From contig URKI01000014.1 of assembly GCA_900548505.1 (NCBI GenBank), positions 1 to 45,818 on the forward strand: a DNA stretch of 45,818 nucleotides, written 5' to 3'. This stretch comes from an uncultured Oscillibacter sp. (GTDB lineage Bacteria > Bacillota > Clostridia > Oscillospirales > Oscillospiraceae). Each line of letters begins with the position of its first letter. The first letter of the stretch is position 1. The notes below the pieces were generated by a model. That model was not told the origin of the DNA, did not search any database, and worked only from the letters and a program-made list of their open reading frames with translations. Both the position numbers and the translations under genes were made by a program. This document shows positions 15,666 through 23,680 of this stretch, in pieces.

Positions 15666-16313
15666 TCAGTTGCCGGAGGGATGCTGGCCGGTGAGGGAGT
15701 ATTCCACCCACTCGGCCACATTGGTGGCGTGGTCGCCAATGCGCTCGAGATACTTGGCCACCATCAGAAGATCCAGGCTGGTCTCGCCGCACTTGGGGTC
15801 GGCGGCGATGAGCTCGATGAGCTCCTGCTTCACCTTTTCAAACAACGCGTCCACCTTGTCGTCGGACGTATAAACGCTGCGGGCCAGGTCCAGGTCCCGC
15901 TTGACAAAGGAGTCCACGCTGTCGGTGACCATGCCGATGACCGCCTGGGCCATCTCGGCGATGTGCATGCGCTTGGCTCTTTCAGGCATACGGATATAGC
16001 GGGTCAGCTCCGCGATGTCCGCCGCCTGGTCGCCGATGCGCTCCAGGTCGGAGATCATCTTCAGCGCAGCGGAGATCTCCCGCAGATCCTTGGCCACGGG
16101 CTGCTGCTGCAAAAGCAGCTTCAGGCACAGGTTCTCCACCTCCCGCTCCCGCTGGTCGATGTCCCGCTCCGCCTCCTCGGCGGCAGCGGCCAGGGATTCG
16201 TCCCCTTTCAGCAGCGCCTCCGCCGCGGCGGAAATGGCGTCCTCGCAGGCGGCGCCCATTTGGATCAGTTCCACATGCAGCCGCTCCAGCTGCTCGTCAA
16301 ATTTGTTTCTCAC
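15666..16313 (-). CDS. phoU: Phosphate signalling protein PhoU (215 aa)
   Basis: PhoU links the Pst transporter with PhoR. The protein is two repeated three-helix bundles, each with the metal-binding E/D-x3-D motif: DLERIGDQAADIAE (about 90-103) and YLERIGDHATNVAE (about 190-203). Length is normal. The gene starts with GTG (16311-16313), with AGGAGG 7 nt upstream, overlapping no other gene but only 12 bp from the pstB stop. Confidence 0.97.
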   Translation of the reverse strand: MRNKFDEQLERLHVELIQMGAACEDAISAAAEALLKGDESLAAAAEEAERDIDQREREVENLCLKLLLQQQPVAKDLREISAALKMISDLERIGDQAADIAELTRYIRMPERAKRMHIAEMAQAVIGMVTDSVDSFVKRDLDLARSVYTSDDKVDALFEKVKQELIELIAADPKCGETSLDLLMVAKYLERIGDHATNVAEWVEYSLTGQHPSGN

Positions 16314-16325
16314 CCTTGTTCCTCC

Positions 16326-17081
16326 TCAGCCGAACCGGCCCGTGATGTAGTCTTCCGTGCGCTTGTCCTTAGGCGTGGAGAAAAGCTGCTCTGTCTTGCC
16401 GAACTCCACCAGCTCGCCCAGCAGGAAAAACGCCGTGTTGTCGGACACACGGGCGGCCTGCTGCATGTTGTGGGTGACCATAATGACAGTATACTTGCTT
16501 TTCAGCTCCACCGCAAGGTCTTCGATTTTGGACGTGGAGATAGGGTCCAGGGCGCTGGTGGACTCGTCCATCAGCAGCACCTCCGGCTCCACGGCCAGGG
16601 CCCGGGCGATGCACAGCCGCTGCTGCTGGCCGCCGGAGAGGCCCAGGGCGCTCTTTTTCAGCCGGTCCTTCACCTCGTCCCAGATGGCGGCGGCACGCAG
16701 GGAGTTTTCCACGATCTCGTCCAGCTGCACCCGGGAGCGGATGCCGTGGGTGCGGGGACCGTAGGCCACGTTATCGTAGATGCTCATGGGGAAGGGATTG
16801 GCCTTCTGGAACACCATGCCCACCTGTTTGCGCAGCCAGGTGGTATCCACGCTGGGGGCGTAGATATCCTGTCCCTGGAACTCCACCGTTCCGGTGATGC
16901 GCACGGAGGGGATCAGGTCGTTCATACGGTTGAGGGTGCGCAAAAACGTGGATTTGCCGCAGCCGGAGGGGCCGATGAAGGCGGTGATCTCGTGGGCGGG
17001 GATGGAGATGTTGATATCGTGCAGGGCATGGTTCTGGCCATACCACAGATTCAGGTCGGTCGCTTGCATAATCGCTGACAT
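16326..17081 (-). CDS. pstB: Phosphate ABC transporter ATPase PstB (251 aa)
   Basis: The ATPase of the high-affinity phosphate importer. Walker A GPSGCGKST, Q-loop (VFQKANPFPMS, typical of PstB), signature LSGGQQQR, Walker B VLLMDES and the switch His in VTHNMQQA are all seen. MNDLIPSVRITG is the PstB-specific insertion. It is 13 bp from pstA and 13 bp from phoU. Confidence 0.98.
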   Translation of the reverse strand: MSAIMQATDLNLWYGQNHALHDINISIPAHEITAFIGPSGCGKSTFLRTLNRMNDLIPSVRITGTVEFQGQDIYAPSVDTTWLRKQVGMVFQKANPFPMSIYDNVAYGPRTHGIRSRVQLDEIVENSLRAAAIWDEVKDRLKKSALGLSGGQQQRLCIARALAVEPEVLLMDESTSALDPISTSKIEDLAVELKSKYTVIMVTHNMQQAARVSDNTAFFLLGELVEFGKTEQLFSTPKDKRTEDYITGRFG

Positions 17082-17093
17082 AGTGGGCCTCCG

Positions 17094-17942
17094 TTATTTC
17101 TTCAGTTTCCGGCCCACCAGATTGGCGGACAGGTTGATGGCAAAGGTCAAGATCATCAGGATCGCGGCGATGGCAAAGGCCACGCCGGTCTCGCCCCGCT
17201 CGTTGGCGTACACGTACAGCGCCACGGTCAGCGTGGCGGAGGAGGACTGGAGCGAGGTGACAAAGTCGTTGAGCACCAGGCCGAAACCCGCGGTGAACAG
17301 CAGCGCCGCGCTCTCACCTACGATACGGCCCACGGCCAGGATGCAGCCGGTGACGATGCCGTCCACGGCGTTGGGCAGCACCACGGTGCGCACCATGTGC
17401 CACTTGCCGGCGCCCAGGCCCAGCGCGCCCTCCCGGTAGGACTGGGGCACGGTCTTGAGGCTTTCCTGGGTGGTGCGGACGATGGTGGGCAGGATCATGA
17501 TGACCAGCGTCAGTCCGCCGGCCAGGATGCCGGGGTTGAGACCCAGCTTCTGGATGAAGAACAGCATGCCCACCAGACCGAAGATGATGGAGGGGATGCC
17601 CGTGAGGGTCTCGGTGGCAAACTCGATGAGCTCCACCACCCGGCGGTTGGATGCGTACTCCGTCAGATAGATGGCGGCGCCCACGCCCAGGGGCAGCACG
17701 ATGACCATGGCCACCAGGATGATATAAAGGGTGTTGAGGATGTTGGGCAGGATGCCGATGGTATCCTGAATGTAGCTGGTCTGGCTGGTGAGCAGCGTCC
17801 AGGAGAGGTTGCCCACGCCCCGGTAGAAAATATAGCCGATCAGAAACACCAGCAGCGCGCAGGTGATGCCGGCGCAGAGCCACACCAGCGCCCGAAGGCC
17901 CCGGTCGTAGACCTGCCGGCGTGCAGAGAGCTTATGTTCCAT
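17094..17942 (-). CDS. pstA: Phosphate ABC transporter permease PstA (282 aa)
   Basis: Membrane subunit of the phosphate importer with about six hydrophobic segments and the EAA loop AALGLGAGKWHMVRTVVLP-like sequence near residues 195-215, which docks on PstB. The LTSQTSYIQDTIGILPNIL segment is typical of PstA. The ATG lies 3 bp after the pstC stop, with its ribosome binding site inside pstC (GGAGG). Confidence 0.97.
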   Translation of the reverse strand: MEHKLSARRQVYDRGLRALVWLCAGITCALLVFLIGYIFYRGVGNLSWTLLTSQTSYIQDTIGILPNILNTLYIILVAMVIVLPLGVGAAIYLTEYASNRRVVELIEFATETLTGIPSIIFGLVGMLFFIQKLGLNPGILAGGLTLVIMILPTIVRTTQESLKTVPQSYREGALGLGAGKWHMVRTVVLPNAVDGIVTGCILAVGRIVGESAALLFTAGFGLVLNDFVTSLQSSSATLTVALYVYANERGETGVAFAIAAILMILTFAINLSANLVGRKLKK

Positions 17943-17945
17943 GAC

Positions 17946-18911
17946 TCAGGCCTCCTTCTTCCGCTTGATGAACACGTTGAGCAGCACGTTGATGAGCATG
18001 ATGAACAAAAACAGCACCAGGCCGATGGAGTACAGGGCATTGCGCTGGAGGCTGCCGTAAGAGGCATAGGACATCTCCGAGGCGATGGCCGTGGTCAAAA
18101 AGCGCACGGAGGTGAAAAGGCCCGGCATGTTGGCCACGTTGCCCGCCACCATGATGATGGCCATGGCCTCGCCGATGGCACGGCCCACGCCCAGCACCAC
18201 CGCGGTGGCCACACCGCTGCGGGCGGCAGGCAGGATCACCCGGAAGTTGGTCTCCATCTCCGTGGCGCCCAGGGCCAGCGACGCCTCCTCATATTCCTTG
18301 GGCACAGCCCGCAGTGCCGTCTCGGACACATTGATGATGGAGGGCAGGATCATGATGGCCAGCACGATGATGGCAGAGAGCAGGCACGCGCCGGAGCTGA
18401 GGCCGAAGGCATTCTGCACCGCGGGCACCAGCACGATCATGCCCACCAGGCCGTAAACCACAGAGGGGATGCCCGCCAGCAGCTCCACTGCCGTGCGGAT
18501 CACAGCGGCAGCCTTGGGCGGCGCCACCTTGGCCAGGAACATGGCGGTCATCATACCCACCGGCACGCCGATGACCACGGCGCCCGCTGTGCCGTACACA
18601 GACGTGAGGATGAAGGGCAAAATGCCGTAGGAGGGCTCCACCGTGGTGGCAGTGGGGGCCCAGACCTCACCCAGCAGGAAGTCCTTGAGGCCGATGGTGC
18701 GGATGGCCGGCAGGCCGGAGATGATCAGATAAATGCTGATAAACAGAACAAATGCCACGGCCACGATGCCGCAGAGCAAAAACACGGTATGCACGAACAG
18801 CTCCATGCCCTTACGGGCGCCGCTGTGCCGCGGGGGATCTGCCTTTTTGGGCGTAAGGACCGCCCCGGTCAAAACGGCGTCGCCCACCGCTTCCAAAATC
18901 TCACGTTCCAC
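17946..18911 (-). CDS. pstC: Phosphate ABC transporter permease PstC (321 aa)
   Basis: Second membrane subunit of the importer, with six predicted helices and the EAA loop EASLALGATEMETNFRVILPAA. A longer than usual cytosolic N-terminus (about 35 residues) precedes the first helix. The start is GTG (18909-18911) with AAAGGAG 6 nt upstream; a later ATG at codon 36 exists but lacks a site. A hairpin in the 90-bp gap to pstS probably lowers downstream expression relative to the binding protein. Confidence 0.96.
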   Translation of the reverse strand: MEREILEAVGDAVLTGAVLTPKKADPPRHSGARKGMELFVHTVFLLCGIVAVAFVLFISIYLIISGLPAIRTIGLKDFLLGEVWAPTATTVEPSYGILPFILTSVYGTAGAVVIGVPVGMMTAMFLAKVAPPKAAAVIRTAVELLAGIPSVVYGLVGMIVLVPAVQNAFGLSSGACLLSAIIVLAIMILPSIINVSETALRAVPKEYEEASLALGATEMETNFRVILPAARSGVATAVVLGVGRAIGEAMAIIMVAGNVANMPGLFTSVRFLTTAIASEMSYASYGSLQRNALYSIGLVLFLFIMLINVLLNVFIKRKKEA

Positions 18912-18948
18912 AACTTTCTCCTTTCCTGTACGCCCCGGTTACGGGAAT

Positions 18949-18981
18949 AGCCCCCACCCGCCAAGTGTGTGGGTGGAGGCT
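18949..18981 (-). other. Intercistronic hairpin between pstS and pstC
   Basis: AGCCCCCACCC (18949-18959) pairs with GGGTGGAGGCT (18971-18981) at 10 of 11 positions. There is no T-tract after it, so it more likely protects the pstS end of the mRNA or attenuates partly than terminates fully. Confidence 0.6.
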
Positions 18982-19003
18982 GATCCCCAGGGGATTTGTC
19001 TGC

Positions 19004-19873
19004 TTATTCCGCCACGGGAACCGCACCGGCGGCGCGGATCAGATCGTTGGCGGCAGAAGAGGTAGCGAAGTCGAAGAAGGCCTGGGCCTGGGCGGAGAGG
19101 GCGGTACCGTCCTTGGTCACCAGCACGAAGGGACGCTGGATGGCGTAGGTGCCGTCCAGGACGGTCTCCTCAGAGCAAGCCACGCCGCCAACCGTCAGGG
19201 CCTTGATGCCCTCCTGGCCTTCCACAGCGGAGAGAGAAGCATAGCCGATGGCGTTGGGGTTGCCCTTGACCGCCTCGATGACAGCGCCGGTGGAGGTCAG
19301 CTCCTGGGCCAGCACGCAGGTGTCCTTGGTGTCGGTGATGGTCTCGAAGCCGTCGCGGGTACCGGAACCAGCCTCACGGCCGATGCAGGAGATGGTGCCG
19401 GCGTCGCCGCCCACCTCGCTCCAGTCGGTGACAGCACCGGTGAAGATCTGGGCAATCTGCTCCACAGTCAGGTCAGAAACCTTGCTGTCGGCGTTGACGA
19501 TAACGGCGATGCCGTCCAGAGCCACGGTGGTACCCACCAGGCCGGCGGAGGTCTCCTCATCCTTCAGAGCGCGGGAGGAAAGGCCGATGTCGCAGGTGCC
19601 GTTCTTGGCAGCCTCGATGCCGGTACCGGAACCGGTGGGGTCATATGTCACGCTGACGCCGCTGTTATCGGCCATGAACTGCTCGCTGAGCACGCCGATC
19701 ACCTTTTCCATAGAGGTGGAGCCGTTGGTGGAAACGGAGCCGCTGAGGGTCTCCTCCTGGGCGGGGGTCTCCTCTGCCGGAGTCTCGGCAGGGGTCTCCT
19801 CCTTGGAGCCGCAGCCGGCCAGCAGGGCGGCGCTCAGGCTCAGGGTCAGCAAAATAGAAAACAGCTTTTTCAT
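19004..19873 (-). CDS. pstS: Phosphate-binding lipoprotein PstS (289 aa)
   Basis: Extracellular phosphate receptor of the Pst importer. The signal peptide ends in a lipobox LLAG-Cys21, followed by a Glu/Thr/Pro-rich linker. Phosphate-binding segments SGSVSTNGSTSMEK, YDPTGSGTGIEAAKNG, GLSSR and GREAGSGTRDGFE are present. The start at 19873 is chosen because AAAGGAG is upstream and a signal peptide begins there; the extra 40 in-frame codons to 19993 would include the promoter. First gene of the operon. Confidence 0.98.
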   Translation of the reverse strand: MKKLFSILLTLSLSAALLAGCGSKEETPAETPAEETPAQEETLSGSVSTNGSTSMEKVIGVLSEQFMADNSGVSVTYDPTGSGTGIEAAKNGTCDIGLSSRALKDEETSAGLVGTTVALDGIAVIVNADSKVSDLTVEQIAQIFTGAVTDWSEVGGDAGTISCIGREAGSGTRDGFETITDTKDTCVLAQELTSTGAVIEAVKGNPNAIGYASLSAVEGQEGIKALTVGGVACSEETVLDGTYAIQRPFVLVTKDGTALSAQAQAFFDFATSSAANDLIRAAGAVPVAE

Positions 19874-19924
19874 TCCAAATGATCTCCTTTTTTTGCATAT
19901 GTCTGTTGCTTGGTGCATGGTCAC

Positions 19925-19980
19925 AGTATAGAGTCCGCCGCGTAAAATCCGACACCAGGAGATTGTAAAGTGTTTGTAAA
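19925..19980 (-). promoter_or_regulatory. pstS promoter with PhoP box
   Basis: On the minus strand TTTACA-N5-TTTACA (19975-19980 and 19964-19969) matches the Bacillus PhoP-box rule TT(A/C/T)ACA with 5-bp gaps. A TATACT -10 (19925-19930) has no good -35 (GTCGGA at 19948-19953), as expected for an activated promoter. Confidence 0.65.
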
Positions 19981-19994
19981 ATTGCTTTTCCAAA

Positions 19995-20034
19995 TGTAAA
20001 GGGGAGACGCCCCGCCGGGCGTCTCCCCTTTACA
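19995..20034 (-). terminator. Terminator of the thioesterase gene
   Basis: A perfect 18-bp stem (19995-20012 with 20017-20034, TGTAAAGGGGAGACGCCC) with loop CGCC ends on the minus strand in CCTTTACATTTG. It lies 15 bp after the stop at 20049. Its U-tract is short. Confidence 0.8.
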
Positions 20035-20048
20035 TGACCGTTTGATTT

Positions 20049-20828
20049 TTAAAATCTGCACAATGCCGTAAAGCATGTGCCCTGAGGGCCGACGCCCTCC
20101 ATATAATAGGCATCCTGCTCCCGGACGCCCAGCAGCCGCAGCTCCTCGCCCAGGGTGGCCTCCTTGCTGTAGTTGATGAAAAACTCCCGGGGCGCACGGT
20201 CCTGCAGGTCCGCCGGCAGGGCATCCCAGACGATGTCGCCGTAGTTGCCGCTGTACACATGGCCGTTGCCGTCCAGATCGGACCACACGATCCGGCGCTG
20301 TCCCAGCTCCTCCGCGCCCTGGGCCGGCAGCAGGATCTTCCGGGTGTCCGGGCAGTCGATGGGTCGGTCGCTGGTGTGGATGGGCCGGGCCGTAAAGGAG
20401 GCGGGCCGCAGAATGTGCCGGGTCTGGGGGTCCACCAGGATCCAGTCGCTCTTGATGGCGACCCGCACCGTTCCGGCCGGATCCCGCATCTCGTAAAAGC
20501 GCTGCATGTGGGCGCCCTTGGTGCCGTTTTCCCAGGTGGAGATGTCCATGCGCTCCCGGTAGCGGGGGCAGTCGTGGATGCGCATGGCCACCCGTGACAG
20601 GAGAAACACCTCCCGCATCTCGTAGAGCTTCTCATGGGTCAGCCCTCTGGCATCATAGTCATATCCGGCATAGGCCGCCGCCCGGCTCAGCAGAGACGAC
20701 ACGCGCACGCGCTTGTTCCGGTCACAGTCGGCAAAGATGAATTCCTCTTGACGGAAATATCCGTTTTCTTCTAGTTTTTGCTCAAATGCTTCCAAATTTC
20801 TGACGCCTTCCTTCAAAATGATTTCCAT
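20049..20828 (-). CDS. Acyl-ACP thioesterase, FatA-like (259 aa)
   Basis: A double hotdog-fold acyl-ACP thioesterase that releases fatty acids from acyl carrier protein. The N-terminal hotdog has the MRIHDCPRYRERMDISTWENG segment, where family members carry the acyl-binding helix and strand, and the second hotdog has the active-site-like WSDLDGNGHVYSGNYGDIVWDAL. Length is normal for bacterial members. A promoter (TTGTGA-17-TATACT, 20871-20876 and 20848-20853) puts the RNA start only about 12 nt before the ATG, and no good ribosome binding site is seen, so translation may be nearly leaderless. Monocistronic. Confidence 0.9.
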   Translation of the reverse strand: MEIILKEGVRNLEAFEQKLEENGYFRQEEFIFADCDRNKRVRVSSLLSRAAAYAGYDYDARGLTHEKLYEMREVFLLSRVAMRIHDCPRYRERMDISTWENGTKGAHMQRFYEMRDPAGTVRVAIKSDWILVDPQTRHILRPASFTARPIHTSDRPIDCPDTRKILLPAQGAEELGQRRIVWSDLDGNGHVYSGNYGDIVWDALPADLQDRAPREFFINYSKEATLGEELRLLGVREQDAYYMEGVGPQGTCFTALCRF

Positions 20829-20847
20829 TTTCCGACGATAGTTTAGA

Positions 20848-20876
20848 AGTATACCATATTTTTGTCTATTTCACAA
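20848..20876 (-). promoter_or_regulatory. Promoter of the thioesterase gene
   Basis: Minus-strand TTGTGA (20871-20876) and TATACT (20848-20853) are 17 bp apart. Confidence 0.65.
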
Positions 20877-20886
20877 GCAACGATCA

Positions 20887-20914
20887 TTGACTTTTTGTCC
20901 GCCTGTGCTATGAT
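20887..20914 (+). promoter_or_regulatory. ridA promoter
   Basis: TTGACT (20887-20892) and TATGAT (20909-20914) are 16 bp apart, 31 bp before the ATG at 20946. Confidence 0.7.
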
Positions 20915-20945
20915 GATAGTATCAATTCAAAGGAGGATTCTTCCA

Positions 20946-21320
20946 ATGGACAAGAAAGTTATTGCTACCACTAACGCTCCCGGCGCCATCGGCCCCTATT
21001 CTCAGGCTTGGGCTGTGGGCGACATGGTGTTTGCCTCCGGCCAGATCCCCGTGAACCCCGCTACCGGCGAGATCCCCGCCGGCATCGCTGCTCAGACTGA
21101 GCAGAGCTGCAAGAACGTTGCCGCCATCATGGAGGCCGCCGGTCTGACCATGGACAACGTGGTCAAGACCACCTGCTTCCTGGCCGACATCGCTGACTTC
21201 GCCGCTTTCAACGAGGTTTACGCCAAGTACTTCACCTCCAAGCCCGCTCGTTCCTGCGTGGCCGTGAAGGATCTGCCCAAGGGCGTTCTGTGCGAGGTTG
21301 AGGCTATCGCTGTTAAGTAA
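20946..21320 (+). CDS. ridA: RidA family 2-iminobutanoate/2-iminopropanoate deaminase (124 aa)
   Basis: RidA hydrolyses reactive enamine/imine intermediates made by PLP enzymes to 2-oxoacids and ammonia. The GAIGPYSQAW start, the ASGQIPVNP strand, VVKTTCFLADI and the C-terminal signature including the carboxylate-binding Arg in KPARSCVAVKDLP are present, as is Glu in CEVEAIA. Length is standard. The ATG at 20946 follows AAAGGAGG; the upstream in-frame ATG overlaps the promoter. Codon use is strongly biased, as in gapA, suggesting high expression. It has its own promoter and terminator. Confidence 0.97.
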   Translation: MDKKVIATTNAPGAIGPYSQAWAVGDMVFASGQIPVNPATGEIPAGIAAQTEQSCKNVAAIMEAAGLTMDNVVKTTCFLADIADFAAFNEVYAKYFTSKPARSCVAVKDLPKGVLCEVEAIAVK

Positions 21321-21336
21321 GCGAAGCAAATTCCTG

Positions 21337-21377
21337 TATAAAAAAAAGCTGACCCGTTCGGGTCAGCTTTTTTTATT
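21337..21377. terminator. Bidirectional terminator between ridA and degV
   Basis: AAAGCTGACCC/GGGTCAGCTTT (21345-21355, 21360-21370) with loop GTTC is flanked by A-rich and T-rich runs. Confidence 0.94.
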
Positions 21378-22215
21378 ACTTGCGCAGGAAAATGATGCCC
21401 AGGGTGCCGGGGCCGCAGTGGCAGAAGATGGTGCAGCCGGCCTTGGCCTCCACGATCTTCCCAAAGCGCCCATCCTGCTGCAAAGCCTCCCGGGCGATGG
21501 AGGCCAGGTGATCGTCGGCGCAGGTATCCACCAAAAATACCATAGAGGTGTCGATGTCCGTGCGGCCCTCCAGGCGGTCACGCACATAGTCCCCCACCAC
21601 CTTTTCGATGGAGCCCCGGTACTTCTTGGTGACGGACATCTTGCCGTCGATGACTTCCACGCAGGGATGCAGCTTCAAAAGGTTGGCGCCCAGCAGCGTC
21701 ACAGCGGAGCAGCGTCCGCCCTTTTTCATATAGTCCAGCCGGTCCAGCACGAAGCTGGTCTCCACCCGGCCGGTCATCTCCTCCAGCATGCCCAGGATCT
21801 CCGTCACGGAGCGGCCCTCTTCTGCCGCCTGTGCGGCGGCAAGCACCAAAAATCCGTGGCCCACGGTCAGGTTGGCGGAGTCTACCACGTAGACCTCCGG
21901 CACCTCCTCCGCCGCCAGCTTGGCATTTTGATAGCAGCTGGAAAAGCCCATGCCGATGTTGATATGGATGACCGCCTCATGCTGCTCCATCTCCCGGCGG
22001 AACAGGGCCTCATAATCGGCAATGTTCACCGCGTTGGTGGTAGTGATGTCGCCGCCGGCATCCACATGGGCAGCGATATCCGCGGTGCGGATGTCCACGC
22101 CGTCGTGAAACAGCCGGTCGCCCTTGACGATGCCCAGGGGGATAACAGAAATATGGTGCTGCTCCAGCAGCTCCACCGGCAGGTCGCAGGTGCTGTCAGT
22201 GGTAATTTTGATCAT
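21376..22215 (-). CDS. DegV family fatty-acid-binding protein (279 aa)
   Basis: DegV/FakB proteins bind a fatty acid and present it to the FakA kinase for phosphorylation. The start MIKITTDSTCDLP, the lipid-head-group Ser/Thr loop around TTNAVNIADY, INIGMGFSSCYQNA, VVDSANLTVGHG and a RLDYMKKGGRCSA motif define the family. Length is normal. The ATG at 22215 is preceded by GGAGAA. No fakA or phospholipid gene is adjacent, although an acyl-ACP thioesterase lies 550 bp away. Monocistronic. Confidence 0.93.
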   Translation of the reverse strand: MIKITTDSTCDLPVELLEQHHISVIPLGIVKGDRLFHDGVDIRTADIAAHVDAGGDITTTNAVNIADYEALFRREMEQHEAVIHINIGMGFSSCYQNAKLAAEEVPEVYVVDSANLTVGHGFLVLAAAQAAEEGRSVTEILGMLEEMTGRVETSFVLDRLDYMKKGGRCSAVTLLGANLLKLHPCVEVIDGKMSVTKKYRGSIEKVVGDYVRDRLEGRTDIDTSMVFLVDTCADDHLASIAREALQQDGRFGKIVEAKAGCTIFCHCGPGTLGIIFLRK

Positions 22216-22324
22216 ACAGTGTGTTCTCCTTCTCCGGTCTTTGTCCGGCCGTCACTGGAAGGCCGCTACGAAAGCAGTTTATTTTACCACACTTCTTTTT
22301 CAATTTCCAGCCCCCTGGGAAATT

Positions 22325-22891
22325 TCAAAGCCGGACCACCGACGCCTCTCCCTCCAGGTCCTCATGGGAGGCGATCAGCACGATCTTTCCCGCCGCCTCC
22401 CGCTCCACGCACGCCCAGGCCTGGCGGCGGTTTTCCGCGTCCAGTCCGGCGAAGGGCTCGTCCAGAACCAGCGCATCACAGGGCACCAGCAGCGCCCTGG
22501 CCAGCGCCAGACGCCGCTTCATGCCGCCGGAGTAGGCCCGGACGATCCTGTCCCCGGCCTCCTCCAAGCCCAGCTCCTTAAGAAGCCCCCGGGCGCGTTC
22601 TTCCTCCAGGGCCGGTCCCGCCGCAAAGCGCAGGTTGGCCATGGCATCCAGATGCTCCAAAAGCCGATTTTCCTGAAACACTACGCCCCAGCGGCAGGGC
22701 GTGGGGTATGTGATGGTGCCGCTGTCCGGCTGCTCCAGACCCAGCAGCAGCCGCAGCAAGGTTGTTTTTCCCGTTCCGGAGGGGGCGCGCAGGCAGGTGG
22801 GCCGGTTCTCCCTGGCGGTAAAGCTCACATGCTGCAAAACCGGCCGGCCCTCATAGGACTTGCACACATTGGACACCGTGATCTCCTTCAC
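22325..22891 (-). CDS. ABC transporter ATPase, NitT/TauT type, compact (188 aa)
   Basis: Energising subunit of the importer made with the next two genes. Walker A APSGTGKTT (about 37-45), Q-loop VVFQENRL, signature YSGGMKRRLALARAL, Walker B ALVLDEPFAGLD and switch His in IASHED are present. At 188 residues it is shorter than the usual 240-260, lacking the C-terminal extension. Its ATG overlaps the stop of the permease gene by 4 bp (22888-22891), indicating coupled translation. Confidence 0.93.
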   Translation of the reverse strand: MKEITVSNVCKSYEGRPVLQHVSFTARENRPTCLRAPSGTGKTTLLRLLLGLEQPDSGTITYPTPCRWGVVFQENRLLEHLDAMANLRFAAGPALEEERARGLLKELGLEEAGDRIVRAYSGGMKRRLALARALLVPCDALVLDEPFAGLDAENRRQAWACVEREAAGKIVLIASHEDLEGEASVVRL

Positions 22892-23655
22892 CGGATCCCC
22901 ACCTTTCCCGCAAGAGCGTCCACCCCGCGCAGCACCAGCCGCTCCATCACCACGGACAGCGCTACGATCACCGCCGTCCAGGCGAACAGGTCCGCCGTCT
23001 GAAAATACACCTTGGCCGCGTACAGCCGCTCACCCACGGTGCCGCTCCGCAGGCCGATCACCTCCGCCGCCACGCCGGACTTCCAGCAAAGGCCGATGGC
23101 CAGGGACACGGCGGAGCGGAAGTACGGCAGCACCGCCGGGGCCCACACGCCCCACAGCTGCCGCCGCCAGGGCACCCGGAACACCCGGGCCATCTCCAAA
23201 AGCTGCCGGTCCGTCTGGGCGATGCCCTCCAGTACGTTGCCGTAAATCGGTGGGAATGCCATCAGGCCGGAGATCAGCAGCGAGAGAGAGCCGCCGTCCA
23301 CCCACACCAGCGCCAGAATGATGAATGACACCACCGGCACGGCCTTGACCGCCGCTGCCAGAGGTGCGATCAGTTCCCGCACCGGCGCAAACCGGGCGGA
23401 AAGTGCCGCCAGGGCCACCGCCAGCACGCAGGAGACGGCAAAGCCCCCGAAGATATGGATGGCAGACGTGGCCACAGCAGTCCAGAAATCTCCGGTGCGG
23501 GCCAGCTCCGTCAGCCGCAGCAGGGCAGAAAGAGGCGAGGCCAGCAGCAGATGCCCCGCCGGGTAGGCGGCGGCCATGGCCATGGCCGCCCCCTGCCAGC
23601 ACAAGATCCAAAAGCACACCGCCCAGAGCCGGACGGGACGCTTGCCTTTATTCAC
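22888..23655 (-). CDS. ABC transporter permease, NitT/TauT type (255 aa)
   Basis: Membrane subunit with six hydrophobic segments and the EAA-like loop around MARVFRVPWRRQLWGVWAPAVLP, a pattern of SsuC/TauC/NrtB permeases. A GTG start at 23655 is chosen: GGGGAGGA lies 7 nt upstream and 26 bp separate it from the binding-protein stop. Earlier in-frame ATGs (23745) would lie inside that gene. Substrate is unknown. Confidence 0.9.
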   Translation of the reverse strand: MNKGKRPVRLWAVCFWILCWQGAAMAMAAAYPAGHLLLASPLSALLRLTELARTGDFWTAVATSAIHIFGGFAVSCVLAVALAALSARFAPVRELIAPLAAAVKAVPVVSFIILALVWVDGGSLSLLISGLMAFPPIYGNVLEGIAQTDRQLLEMARVFRVPWRRQLWGVWAPAVLPYFRSAVSLAIGLCWKSGVAAEVIGLRSGTVGERLYAAKVYFQTADLFAWTAVIVALSVVMERLVLRGVDALAGKVGIR

Positions 23656-23680
23656 GATCCCGTCCTCCCCGTTCGGCGTC

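Noticed and set aside
19995..20000. Third TGTAAA as part of the Pho box
   Set aside because: It is the base of the thioesterase terminator stem and is not in 11-bp phase with the other two repeats.
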